This document shows positions 7,237-14,864 of a stretch of 15,247 nucleotides of DNA, in pieces (within the stretch, counting starts at the first letter, position 1; each line of letters starts with the position of its first letter). The DNA is from JAKAXG01 sp035702985 (GTDB taxonomy: Bacteria > Actinomycetota > Acidimicrobiia > Acidimicrobiales > Palsa-688): positions 1-15,247 of the forward strand of contig DASSZD010000140.1 in assembly GCA_035702985.1 (NCBI GenBank). Direction: 5' to 3'. The position numbers were made by a program, and so were the translations under genes. Below the pieces are notes generated by a model. The model made no database searches. It had not been told where the DNA came from and worked only from the letters and a program-made list of their open reading frames with translations.

Positions 7237-9305
7237 CCGGCCATGCTCACCACCGGCCGCGACAGGTGCATGCCGCCGGTGGAGCCGTGGAAGGCGGCGT
7301 CGCCGAAGCTGAATATCCCGCCGTCGGAGCCGTAGAGCCAGTAGCCCTGGCCGTCGCTGGTGGCGCTCATGCCGATGACCGGCTGGGCCAGGCGGGTCCC
7401 TCCCATGGAGCCGTGGAAAGCGGCGTCGCCGAAGCTGAATATCCCGCCGTCGGCGGCGACCAGCCAGTACCCGTTGTTGTCCTTGGTGGCGGCCATGCCG
7501 ACGATGGGTTGCGACAGGTGCATGCCGCCGGTGGAGCCGTGGAAGGTGGCGTCGCCGAAGCAGAACACCCCCCCGTCCGACGCGACCAGCCAGTAGCCGT
7601 TCCCGTCCGGGGTGGCGGCCATGGCCACGATCGGCCGGTTCAGGTGCATGCCGCCGGTGGAGCCGTGAAAGGCGGCGTCGCCGAAGCTGAATATCCCGCC
7701 GTCGGCGGCGACCAGCCAGTACCCCCCGGCGTCGCGGGTCCCGGCCATCCCGACCACCGGCTTGTTCAGCACCAGGTTGCCGGTCGACCCGCAGAACGGG
7801 ACGTTGCCGAAGGTGAAGATCCCCCCGTCGGCGGCCGCCATCCAGTAGCCGCTCGGCGGCCCGGCCGGGGCGTTGCAGGGGACCGCCACCACCGGCGGGG
7901 GCGTGCCGGCGTCGCCGGTCAGCTGCGGGTCGTGGTGGAACATGGGCCAGGCCCCGGTCTCGCCGACCAGGTTGCCGTTGCTGCCCGGGACCTCGAAGTG
8001 GACCACCCCGGTCCCGCCCCCGTAGTAGCCGACCACGGTGATGCCCACCGAGCCGTTGGGGTCCCGGGTGATCAGCGGGGTGTTCTGGTAGCTGAACGAC
8101 CCGGGGAAGCCGCTGTAGAGCACCGCCCCGGTCCGCCCGTCCAGTATCTGCAACCCCCCGATGCTGGCCACCACCAGGTCCTGGTAGCCGCCGCCGAGGT
8201 CCACCGAGGCGATGCCGCCCAGGATCCCGCCCGGCGCCTGGTGCTGCCAGATGACGTGACCGTCGGTGCCGTCGACCAGGTACACGGTGCCGGACGCGTC
8301 GTTGTTGTACCGGGTGCCCTCGGCGATCTGGAGGCTCCCGTTGCCGAGAGCGTCCACCAGTGCCGGGCTGGAGCTGGTGCCGCCGTCCAGCGGGGTCTCC
8401 CACGCCTTGGCGCAGTGCGAGTTGAGGCCCAGGAGCTGGTTCTCGTCCGACGCCCCGCTGTAGTTGATGCCGGTCCCGACCGTGATCCCCACGGCGTGGC
8501 CGGGCAGGAACTCCCCGACGGCGGGCGACGACTGGACCACCTCGGTGGTGTCGTAGTGGCACAGCAGGTTGGCGGTGCCGCTCAGCACCCGCACGTGGCC
8601 GCCGTTGGAGTACGCCACCCCGAAGGAGTTGCCCTGGGTGGAGTCGCCGCCCTCGATCACCTCGTTCTGCCCGTTGCCGTAGAGGTCGGCGATGGCCGGG
8701 GTGGAGAAGTTGCTGTCGGCCGCGAACCACGGGAAGCCGGCCAGCGTGGCACCGGAGGCGGTGAAACCGTCGGTGAACTGGCCCATCGAACCCGACACCA
8801 GGTCGGTCTGGCCCTGCAGGTTCCCCACCGCCGGGGAGGAGTCGGCACCCATCGTGGCCGACGAGAAGGGGGTGAACGGCAACGGGTGGAACCACTCCTG
8901 GCCGCCGGTGGAGTTGTAGGCCGCCATGCCACCGACGTACGGGTTGTCCGAATTGCCCTCACCGACGAAGATGGACCCGCCGCTCACGGCCGGGGCGGAG
9001 TTGACCGGCACGCCGGGATGGATGGGCCAGCCGGCCGCCTCGGAGCCGTCGGTCACGTGCAGGGCGTAGATGTTGCCGGCCCGGTCACCGAACACCGCGG
9101 CCGGTCCGCCGGCGTCCAGGGTGGCAACGACCGGCGAGGACAGGGCCACCGAGCCCTGGGCCGGGGCCGGGAGCAGCTTGGACCAGGTCTGGACCAGGTT
9201 CAGCGTCGAGGCGCCGGCCCGGGGGGAGGGGGCCGCCACCCCTACGGCGGTAGCCGCCACGGCGGTCAGGCATGCGGCGGTCCCGCCGAGGAGTCGTTTC
9301 TTCAT
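7230..9305 (-). CDS. Secreted beta-propeller protein with C-terminal 42-residue repeats
   Basis: The 691-residue product begins with MKKRLLGG, a hydrophobic stretch and an AGAS-like cleavage site near residue 30, so it is exported. Residues ~35-470 form a propeller of the FG-GAP/PQQ-like type. Recurrent blades carry SSPVVATLDAGG, NSAPAVSGG, STPAIADLYGNGQNEV, QSSPAVGEF and SSSPALVDALGNGS, followed by GxVYLVDGTDG and a terminal WPMFHHDPQLTG. A short Pro-rich spacer leads to five repeats (486-691) of GYWLVAADGGIFSFGD type, the same family as in the gene at 1-1326. No catalytic residues, sorting motif or membrane anchor were seen. Inference: an extracellular scaffold or glycan/protein-binding surface protein. 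The ATG at 9305 has only a weak AGG upstream. Confidence 0.9.
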   Translation of the reverse strand: MKKRLLGGTAACLTAVAATAVGVAAPSPRAGASTLNLVQTWSKLLPAPAQGSVALSSPVVATLDAGGPAAVFGDRAGNIYALHVTDGSEAAGWPIHPGVPVNSAPAVSGGSIFVGEGNSDNPYVGGMAAYNSTGGQEWFHPLPFTPFSSATMGADSSPAVGNLQGQTDLVSGSMGQFTDGFTASGATLAGFPWFAADSNFSTPAIADLYGNGQNEVIEGGDSTQGNSFGVAYSNGGHVRVLSGTANLLCHYDTTEVVQSSPAVGEFLPGHAVGITVGTGINYSGASDENQLLGLNSHCAKAWETPLDGGTSSSPALVDALGNGSLQIAEGTRYNNDASGTVYLVDGTDGHVIWQHQAPGGILGGIASVDLGGGYQDLVVASIGGLQILDGRTGAVLYSGFPGSFSYQNTPLITRDPNGSVGITVVGYYGGGTGVVHFEVPGSNGNLVGETGAWPMFHHDPQLTGDAGTPPPVVAVPCNAPAGPPSGYWMAAADGGIFTFGNVPFCGSTGNLVLNKPVVGMAGTRDAGGYWLVAADGGIFSFGDAAFHGSTGGMHLNRPIVAMAATPDGNGYWLVASDGGVFCFGDATFHGSTGGMHLSQPIVGMAATKDNNGYWLVAADGGIFSFGDAAFHGSMGGTRLAQPVIGMSATSDGQGYWLYGSDGGIFSFGDAAFHGSTGGMHLSRPVVSMAGY
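7233..7850 (-). repeat. Five tandem 126-bp coding repeats
   Basis: On the minus strand the units start at 7850, 7724, 7598, 7472 and 7346, an exact 126-bp period; the last is 114 bp and ends at the stop codon. Units 2, 4 and 5 share the rare ATA codon in GGGATATTC, while units 1 and 3 do not. The first unit is the most diverged at protein level (GYWMAAADGG, NVPFCGSTGN). Confidence 0.93.
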
Positions 9306-9396
9306 ACCTGTATTTCATCGACGCGGTGATAGCGTCCATTGAATGCGAATCGAGCCGGGGATCCGGCCTTCCGGGCCCCTCGTCGGCTTCTGACAG

Positions 9397-10599
9397 GTGG
9401 CGGACTCCAGTCCCGATTCCCGATCCGTCCCGGCGGGGGCCGACGTGAGCCGAGCGGCGCCCGAGGGGGGCCGGGTCCGCCGCATCGACCAGCTGGTCCC
9501 CAGCTACGTGATGCACGACGCCATCAGCAACCACGTCGGGCAGGTCCAGCGGGCCCTGCGGGCCGCCGGGTACGAGTCGGAGATCTTCTACGAGCACCTC
9601 GACCCCCGGCTGGAGGGCCGGGCCCGCAGCTTCCTCGAGTGCGATCCTCGCCCCGACCCCCAGCGGATGCTCCTGTACCAGGCCTCGACCAGCTCGGCCA
9701 TGGCCGGGTGGCTGCTCGACGCGGTCGCCGGCGGCCAGGACTTCGTGATCAACTACCACAACATCACCCCCTCGGAGTTCTTCGCCCGGTGGGAGCCCCT
9801 GGCCGCCCGCAGCATGCAGGCCGCCCGCCGGGAGCTGGCCGAACTGGCGCCCCACGCGGTCGCAGCGTTGGCCGTCTCCGCCTACAACGCCGCCGAGCTG
9901 ACCGAGCTGGGCTGCGCCCGCACCGCGGTCTGCCCGCTGCTGGTCGACCTCGCCGACTACCACCGGCCCCCCGATCCGGCCACCTCGGACAGGCTGCGGG
10001 CCCGGAGGGCGGACGGCCCGCTGTGGCTGTTCGTGGGGCGCATCGCCCCCAACAAGTGCCAGCACGACGTCATCGCCGCCTTCGCCGTGTACCGCCGGTT
10101 GTACGCCCCGGGAGCCCGGTTGGCGCTCATCGGCGGGGCCACCTCCGGCCGCTACCAGGCTTCACTGCAACAGATGGTCGGCCAGCTGGGCCTGGACGGC
10201 AGCGTCGAGTTCCTGGGGTCGGCCCCGTTCCCGGATCTGCTGGCCTACTTCGGGGCCGCCGACGCCTTCGTGTGCCTGTCCGAGCACGAGGGCTTCTGCG
10301 TGCCGGTCATCGAGGCCATGGAGCTCGGCGTGCCCGTGGTGGCCTACCGGGCGGCGGCGATCCCCGACACGGTCGGCGACGCCGGCCTGCTCCTCGACGA
10401 CAAGGACCCGCTGCGGGTGGCCACCGCCGTGCACGAACTGCTCGGCGACGGTGACCGCAGGGAGGCCCTGGTCGCCGCCGGCAGGAAGAGGGCGGCCGAC
10501 CTGGCCCTGCCCGTCATCTCGGAACGGTTCGTCACCGAACTGCAGGGGCTGATGGCCGGTCCCGCCACCACGGCGGCAGGTCACATCACGACCCGATGA
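9397..10599 (+). CDS. GT4-family glycosyltransferase
   Basis: The product is 400 residues from GTG 9397. The acceptor domain starts near residue 28 with IDQLVPSYVMHDAISNHV, followed by VINYHNITPSEFF (118-130). The donor domain has LFVGRIAPNKCQHD (211-224), a nucleotide-sugar loop GGATSGRY (246-253), and the E-x7-E motif in SEHEGFCVPVIEAMELGVPVV (Glu298, Glu306), all standard for retaining GT4 enzymes. The first ~25 residues are low-complexity, so a later start such as GTG 9445 is possible. The upstream AGG before GTG 9397 is weak. The 3' end overlaps the next gene in an ATGA (10596-10599), showing translational coupling with the DPM-like enzyme. The product is unrelated in motif detail to the 4240/5773 pair. 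Its sugar substrate cannot be predicted. Confidence 0.92.
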   Translation: MADSSPDSRSVPAGADVSRAAPEGGRVRRIDQLVPSYVMHDAISNHVGQVQRALRAAGYESEIFYEHLDPRLEGRARSFLECDPRPDPQRMLLYQASTSSAMAGWLLDAVAGGQDFVINYHNITPSEFFARWEPLAARSMQAARRELAELAPHAVAALAVSAYNAAELTELGCARTAVCPLLVDLADYHRPPDPATSDRLRARRADGPLWLFVGRIAPNKCQHDVIAAFAVYRRLYAPGARLALIGGATSGRYQASLQQMVGQLGLDGSVEFLGSAPFPDLLAYFGAADAFVCLSEHEGFCVPVIEAMELGVPVVAYRAAAIPDTVGDAGLLLDDKDPLRVATAVHELLGDGDRREALVAAGRKRAADLALPVISERFVTELQGLMAGPATTAAGHITTR

Positions 10600-11348
10600 A
10601 GACCCTCGTCGTCCTGCCGACCTACAACGAGGCCCACACCATCGAAGAGGTGCTCCGGCGCACCAGGGCGGCACTGCCGTCCACGTCGGTCCTGGTGGTC
10701 GACGACGGCAGCCCGGACGGGACGGCAGACCTGGTGGAGAAGGCGGCGGCCGGGACCGACGGCATCGAGTTGCTGCGCCGGGACCGGCGCGGCGGCCTCG
10801 GCGACGCCTACCGGGCCGGCTTCGCCTGGGGGCTGGAGAGGGGAGCGGAGGCCTTGTTCGAGATGGACTCCGACCTGTCCCACGACCCGGCCGCCCTCCC
10901 CGCCCTGCTGGCCGCCCTGGAGGACCACGACCTGGTGATCGGGTCGCGCTACGTGCCGGGCGGGTCGATCCCCCAGTGGGGCCTGCACCGCCGGCTGCTG
11001 TCCCGGGCCGGCAACGCCTACTCGGCGCTGATGCTGGGCGTCCCGGTCAGGGACATGACCTCCGGTTTCCGGGCGTACCGGGCCGGGCTGCTGGAGTCCA
11101 TGGCGCTGTCCACGGTGACCGCCGACGGATACGGGTTCCAGATCGAGATGGCCTACCGGGCGGCCCGGGCCGGGGCCCGCATCACCGAGGTCCCCATCCG
11201 CTTCGTGGACCGGGAGTTCGGTGACTCCAAGATGTCCCTCGACATCGTGGTCGAGGCGTTGCGGCTGGTGACCAGGTGGGGCCTGGCCCGCCTGTGGGCG
11301 TCGGCCCGCAACCGGACCGGGCGGGCCCCGGGGGGCCGGCCCGCCTGA
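10596..11348 (+). CDS. Polyprenyl-phosphate mannose synthase-like GT2 glycosyltransferase
   Basis: This 250-residue enzyme has the DPM1/Ppm1 signature set: VVLPTYNEAHTIEEVL (5-20), VVDDGSPDGTADLV (34-47), the metal-binding DSD in FEMDSDLSHDP (88-98), GSRYVPGGS (116-124), DMTSGFRAYR (153-162), GYGFQIEMAYRA (178-189) and VPIRFVDREFGDSKMS (199-214). The family transfers mannose (or glucose) from GDP- or UDP-sugar to polyprenyl phosphate at the inner membrane face, supplying donors for extracytoplasmic mannosylation. There is no membrane segment, and no fused GtrA-like or Lnt-like domain as in some relatives. The start ATG overlaps the upstream stop (ATGA), so it is translated with the GT4 before it. 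Mannose specificity is inferred from family resemblance only. Confidence 0.92.
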   Translation: MKTLVVLPTYNEAHTIEEVLRRTRAALPSTSVLVVDDGSPDGTADLVEKAAAGTDGIELLRRDRRGGLGDAYRAGFAWGLERGAEALFEMDSDLSHDPAALPALLAALEDHDLVIGSRYVPGGSIPQWGLHRRLLSRAGNAYSALMLGVPVRDMTSGFRAYRAGLLESMALSTVTADGYGFQIEMAYRAARAGARITEVPIRFVDREFGDSKMSLDIVVEALRLVTRWGLARLWASARNRTGRAPGGRPA

Positions 11349-11351
11349 CCG

Positions 11352-11370
11352 CCGGCCCGGGTCGGGCCGG
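11352..11370. terminator. GC hairpin between convergent genes
   Basis: CCGGCCCG-GGT-CGGGCCGG is a perfect 8-bp stem with a 3-nt loop, 3 bp after the stop of the DPM-like gene and 29 bp from the stop of the convergent GT2. There is no T-tract, so it would be an actinobacterial L-shaped or bidirectional terminator if it works as one. Confidence 0.4.
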
Positions 11371-11399
11371 GTCGTGACGGTCACCCGCCGTCCCGCCCG

Positions 11400-12593
11400 T
11401 CAGCGGCCCCGGGCGGGCGAGCAGTCCCACTCGCAGGACACCCCGGCCCAGCGGTCCCACACCTGCTGCGGCGACAGGGCCCACTTGCGCCGGTTGGCGG
11501 CCCGGGTGGCCACGGCCCACGGCAGCAACCGGGCCACCCGGCTGCGCACCCCGCCGGCCGGGCCGTCCCCCCACCTGTAGCGCAGGTGGCGCAGGGCGCG
11601 TGGCGAGGGGCCGTTGCGGACCAGGGCCAGGGTCCGGTTGGACTCGGCCAGCACCCGGACCCGGGGGGTGTCGGACCCCCCGGCGGTGGCCGAGCGGTGG
11701 TGGTGGACGGTCACCGACGGGTCGTAGCGGACCCTGAGGCCGGCCAGCTGGGCCCGCCAGCACCAGTCGACGTCCTCGTAGTAGGCGAAGAACGGGCCGG
11801 CCAGCGGACCCAGCCGGTCCCACGTGTCACGGCGCACGGCCAGGGCCGCCCCGGATACGCCGAAGCGGTCCTCGGCCCGGTCGAACCGCCCGTCGTCGGG
11901 CGACCCTATGCCGATGTCGCCGGTGTAGCCGTCGGGGCGCAGGTAGGTGCCGACCGTGTTGACCAGGCGGCACACCGGCCCTTCCGGAGCGGCTGAACCG
12001 TCGATCAGGACCGGGTCGGCGGGGTCGGACAGCGGCACATAGAAAGGCTCCGGGCCGGTGGTCCAGCGCCACCGGTCCGGCCCGGCCCCCTCGAGGCGGT
12101 GGATGCCTGAGCCGGTCAGCCCGGGCAGCACGTCGCGGCCGGCGGCGGTGACGGAGTGCAGTTGGCGCCCGAGCGGCCGGGTGTCGCCGGGGGCGTGCCA
12201 GGCCGGGTCGGGGAGCACCACCTCCCGGTACCACCCGGTGAGCACGACCTTGGGGCCGACAGCCGCCAGCGAGGCGTCCTGGAGGGCCTCCACCGCGGCC
12301 GGCATCCATTCGGATCCGGCTACGGCATCGTCGTTGAGCAGGGCCAGCACCCGGCCGCGGGCCGATCGGGCGCCCAGGTTGACCCCGCCGGAGAACCCCA
12401 GGTTGCGCTCCGAGCGGACCGCGGTGACCCCCACCGAGCGGGCGATGGCCGTGGCGGACGAGCCGGGGGAACCGTTGTCGACCACGATCACCTGGTCGGA
12501 CTGAGCGGCCGCCGATTCCAGGCAGGGCCGGAGCCAATCCCCGGGCTGGTAGGACACGATGACCACGCTGGTCGAAGGAGCCGCTCCGGTCAC
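11400..12593 (-). CDS. GT2-family (rhamnosyltransferase-like) glycosyltransferase
   Basis: This 397-residue inverting GT2 has SVVIVSYQPGDWLRPCL (9-25), VIVVDNGSPGSSA (35-47), NLGFSGGVNLGA (64-75), the DxD-type LLNDDA (85-90), VSGAALAVRRDTW (246-258), FFAYYEDVDWCWRAQLAG (268-285) and a His-rich VTVHHHRS (294-301). Between about 120 and 240 lies an insertion including VNTVGTYLRPDGYTGDIGIG, seen in actinobacterial rhamnosyl/galactofuranosyl-type GT2 proteins. It starts at GTG 12593, 28 nt after the small coiled-coil gene on the same strand, and only a weak GGGGATGG precedes it. The C-terminus (about 345-385) is basic with Trp residues. It is likely co-transcribed with the two genes upstream and acts in assembly of the same glycan. 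Sugar specificity is not readable. Confidence 0.92.
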   Translation of the reverse strand: MTGAAPSTSVVIVSYQPGDWLRPCLESAAAQSDQVIVVDNGSPGSSATAIARSVGVTAVRSERNLGFSGGVNLGARSARGRVLALLNDDAVAGSEWMPAAVEALQDASLAAVGPKVVLTGWYREVVLPDPAWHAPGDTRPLGRQLHSVTAAGRDVLPGLTGSGIHRLEGAGPDRWRWTTGPEPFYVPLSDPADPVLIDGSAAPEGPVCRLVNTVGTYLRPDGYTGDIGIGSPDDGRFDRAEDRFGVSGAALAVRRDTWDRLGPLAGPFFAYYEDVDWCWRAQLAGLRVRYDPSVTVHHHRSATAGGSDTPRVRVLAESNRTLALVRNGPSPRALRHLRYRWGDGPAGGVRSRVARLLPWAVATRAANRRKWALSPQQVWDRWAGVSCEWDCSPARGR

Positions 12594-12621
12594 GACCGGG
12601 CCGCCATCCCCGACCGGGGGG

Positions 12622-12918
12622 TCACGGGTGGGCTGACGGCTGGGCGTCCGCTCGGCCGGCCTGCAGGTCCCGCAGGGCGGCGCCGAGCGACTCGATCTCG
12701 CTGGACAGGCGGGTCAGGGTGCGGCCGAAGGTCTCGGCCACCTCATCGGCGGCGTCGCCCTGCTGGCGCAGCATCCGGGCCAGCTCCTTCATCTCCGATC
12801 GCACGATCTCGTCGAGGTGGGCGGTCAGCTGCTGGGTCATGCGGGTCGCCGTCTCGTCGGCCACCGCCCGGGCGTAACGGTCGATCCTGGTCACGAGCAT
12901 CCGCTTCAGCGAGCTCAA
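12622..12918 (-). CDS. Small coiled-coil protein of unknown function
   Basis: I do not recognise this 98-residue protein. It starts at TTG 12918 with an excellent Shine-Dalgarno 7 nt away, and has a candidate promoter upstream, so it is a real gene. It is predicted to be almost wholly helical: a basic N-terminus (residues 1-18), a first helical part (about 20-52), a short GDAAD break, and then a strict heptad ladder with Phe64, Leu68, Leu71, Ile75, Leu78, Leu82 and Leu85 at a/d positions. The tail is disordered (AGRADAQPSAHP). There is no signal peptide or membrane span. It sits between two glycosyltransferase genes on the same strand (69 nt after one, 28 nt before the next). Inference: a cytoplasmic oligomerising adaptor for the glycan enzymes, or a chain-length ruler-like element. 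This is unproven. Confidence 0.8.
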   Translation of the reverse strand: MSSLKRMLVTRIDRYARAVADETATRMTQQLTAHLDEIVRSEMKELARMLRQQGDAADEVAETFGRTLTRLSSEIESLGAALRDLQAGRADAQPSAHP

Positions 12919-12925
12919 AGGTCCG

Positions 12926-12930
12926 CCTCC
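12926..12930 (-). promoter_or_regulatory. Shine-Dalgarno fixing the TTG start of the coiled-coil gene
   Basis: The minus strand reads GGAGG, 7 nt before TTG 12918, the strongest ribosome site in the window. The ATG overlapping it (12932) is in another frame and stops after five codons. Confidence 0.75.
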
Positions 12931-12941
12931 ATAGCCCGTCG

Positions 12942-12947
12942 AGTATA
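12942..12947 (-). promoter_or_regulatory. Candidate -10 box for the coiled-coil gene
   Basis: The minus strand reads TATACT, one mismatch from TATAAT, placed to give a leader of about 17 nt carrying the GGAGG site. The -35 region at 17-nt spacing (ACCGGC) is weak. It would give the coiled-coil and GT2 genes an internal promoter separate from the upstream GT4. Confidence 0.45.
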
Positions 12948-12987
12948 GGGGTGGAGGGACCGGGGCCGGTCCGCCGGGGCGGCCATC

Positions 12988-14856
12988 TCAGCTCTGCCGC
13001 CGGGACCGGCGCAGCCGGCGGGCAGCGGCCCGCCTGATCCGCCCCAGGCGGGCCCGGACGGCGGGAGCCCGGGATCCCAGCACCATCCGGGCCACCCGCC
13101 CCACCAGCCAGCCGGGACGTTGTCCGACCGTGACCTCGGCCGGTCCGAACGGGCTCACGGCGGCCGCCCCGGGACCTCCGTCGGCGGGGACGACCTCGTC
13201 GGCGGCGGCCGTCAACCGCGAGGACCCCGGGAACGGGGTCACGACGCCGACCATCACCAGGCGGACATGACCGAACTCCCCGAGGGCTCCGGCCAGCATC
13301 CGGGCGCTCAGGTACCGGCGGAGACGGCCCTGTGAGGGCACCGGGAACCCGGGCTCCATGACCATCACCAGGTCCGACGCCCCGCTGTGGCGGCGGGCGT
13401 TGCGCAACCGGCGACCGGCCAGCACCCCCCCGACCGGGATGGTCAGGTGGGCGGCGCTGAGGCGGGGCGAGGCCACCGTCACCGTCCGGCCCTCCCGCCA
13501 CAGGCGGCGCACCTCGTCGACGGTGACCGGTGCCGCCGGGCGGGGGATGGGGGGATAGCTGCCGAGCACCAGCACCCCGCCGGCGGATGACCCGGCGGCC
13601 TCGGGCGCCACGGGGGTCACCGGGCCCTCCGGGGCCGGGGGGGCCTCCGGGGCCGGGGGGCCGGAGCGGGCCGGAACGGACCGGCGCAGGGATTCCAGGT
13701 CGGCCTCCATGCGGTCCAGTACCACCGGCCAGCTGTACTCGCGCAGCACGTACTCCCGGCCCAGGGCGGCCATCCCGGCGGCCCGCTCCGGGTCCGAGTG
13801 GAGAGCCCGGATATGGCGGCCCAGCTGCTCACCGTCGGCGAAGACCAGGCCGCCGCCCGAGCGCCGGCAGTGCCAGTCGACCACGGCGCTGCCGTCGATG
13901 GCCAGCACCGGGGTGCCCGCCAGCCACGCCTCCATGATGGTCCGGGAGAAGCTCTCCATGCGGCTGGGCTGGACGTAGGCCAGAGCGGCGGCGAAGGCGT
14001 CGTTGCGGTCCGCTTCGCTGACGAAGCCGAGATCGATCACCCGGTCGGCGATCTCCGCCGGCGGGTCCACCTCGCCGTGGCCGAAGGTGACCAGGTCCAC
14101 CCCCTCCAGACCGGTGCCGACCGCCTCCAGGTAGGCGTCGAGGAGCCAGCCCCAACCCTTGTCCTTCTCCCGGCGGCCGGCGTAGAGCACGAACGGGCGG
14201 CGGATGCCGTGACGGGCCCGGAACCCGTCCGGGTCGTAGCTGCCGGGGACGTGGATGCCGGCGCCGGTGACCGTGTGGTGGTCGGCCACCGGGCCCAGCC
14301 GGTGGGCCAGCTCGTGCTCCGGTTCGGACAGGAACCACACCGAACGGGGCGAGGCCAGCACCGGGCGCATCACCTCCATGCGGGCATAGGACTCGTCGTG
14401 GAGGCACGGCATGGCCACCGCATTGCCGGGCACGGCCGGCATGCACGCGGTGGCGTTCCAGAACATGTAGGGCGAGAACACCACGGCGTCGTAGGAGTCG
14501 CCGTAGCGGAGCAGATGGTGGAACAGGTCCGGAATCCGCACCCGCCAGCTCACCCAGCTCCACTGGTCGTCGACCGGGGGAATGACGCCGTCCTGCACCT
14601 GGTACTGGGCCCGCCGGCCGCGACGGGAGAGCTCGTGGACCGTCGAGAACCGCCGGACGGCCAGCCCGTCCTCGTGGGAGACCCCGGCGGGCAGCTCGTC
14701 CTCCCAGGTCAGGTGACTGATCACCCGGGTGGTGAGAACCTCGACGTCCCAGCCCCGCTCGGCCAGCCCCGTGGCGATCTCCCTGGTCAGGGCCTCGGAT
14801 CCACCGACGATCTGGGGGCCGTATCGGGGCGGCACGAATGCGACGCGGCCAGGCAC
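12988..14856 (-). CDS. GT4 glycosyltransferase fused to an extra Rossmann-like half-domain
   Basis: This 622-residue protein starts at GTG 14856. Residues 1-395 are a complete GT4 enzyme: RVAFVPPRYGPQIVGGSEAL (4-23, with the glycine loop), FVLYAGRREKDKGWGWLLDAY (222-242), VDLVTFGHGE (253-262), and E-x7-E at Glu301/Glu309 in SRMESFSRTIMEAW. A Pro/Ala/Glu-rich linker (about 398-425) joins a second domain starting GGVLVLGSYPPIPRPAA (426-442), with GRTVTVASPRLSAAHL (456-471) and SDLVMVMEPG (494-503). This resembles the N-terminal half of a GT-B protein without a donor-binding half. The end is Arg-rich (about 582-622). The open frame continues upstream, but GTG 14856 fits the domain start and a TANNNT box 8 nt before it. 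It heads the minus-strand gene set. Confidence 0.9.
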   Translation of the reverse strand: MPGRVAFVPPRYGPQIVGGSEALTREIATGLAERGWDVEVLTTRVISHLTWEDELPAGVSHEDGLAVRRFSTVHELSRRGRRAQYQVQDGVIPPVDDQWSWVSWRVRIPDLFHHLLRYGDSYDAVVFSPYMFWNATACMPAVPGNAVAMPCLHDESYARMEVMRPVLASPRSVWFLSEPEHELAHRLGPVADHHTVTGAGIHVPGSYDPDGFRARHGIRRPFVLYAGRREKDKGWGWLLDAYLEAVGTGLEGVDLVTFGHGEVDPPAEIADRVIDLGFVSEADRNDAFAAALAYVQPSRMESFSRTIMEAWLAGTPVLAIDGSAVVDWHCRRSGGGLVFADGEQLGRHIRALHSDPERAAGMAALGREYVLREYSWPVVLDRMEADLESLRRSVPARSGPPAPEAPPAPEGPVTPVAPEAAGSSAGGVLVLGSYPPIPRPAAPVTVDEVRRLWREGRTVTVASPRLSAAHLTIPVGGVLAGRRLRNARRHSGASDLVMVMEPGFPVPSQGRLRRYLSARMLAGALGEFGHVRLVMVGVVTPFPGSSRLTAAADEVVPADGGPGAAAVSPFGPAEVTVGQRPGWLVGRVARMVLGSRAPAVRARLGRIRRAAARRLRRSRRQS

Positions 14857-14864
14857 GGCGGGTG

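Noticed and set aside
7233..7850. Regular direct repeats as a CRISPR array
   Set aside because: The 126-bp units are in frame, encode conserved GYW...DGG residues and have no unique spacers between short repeats.
5991..9329. An open frame of over 1,100 codons on the plus strand
   Set aside because: It is Gly/Pro/Arg-rich nonsense lying across the 5773-7236 GT4 gene and antisense to the propeller gene; it reflects GC-rich third positions and contains no domain.
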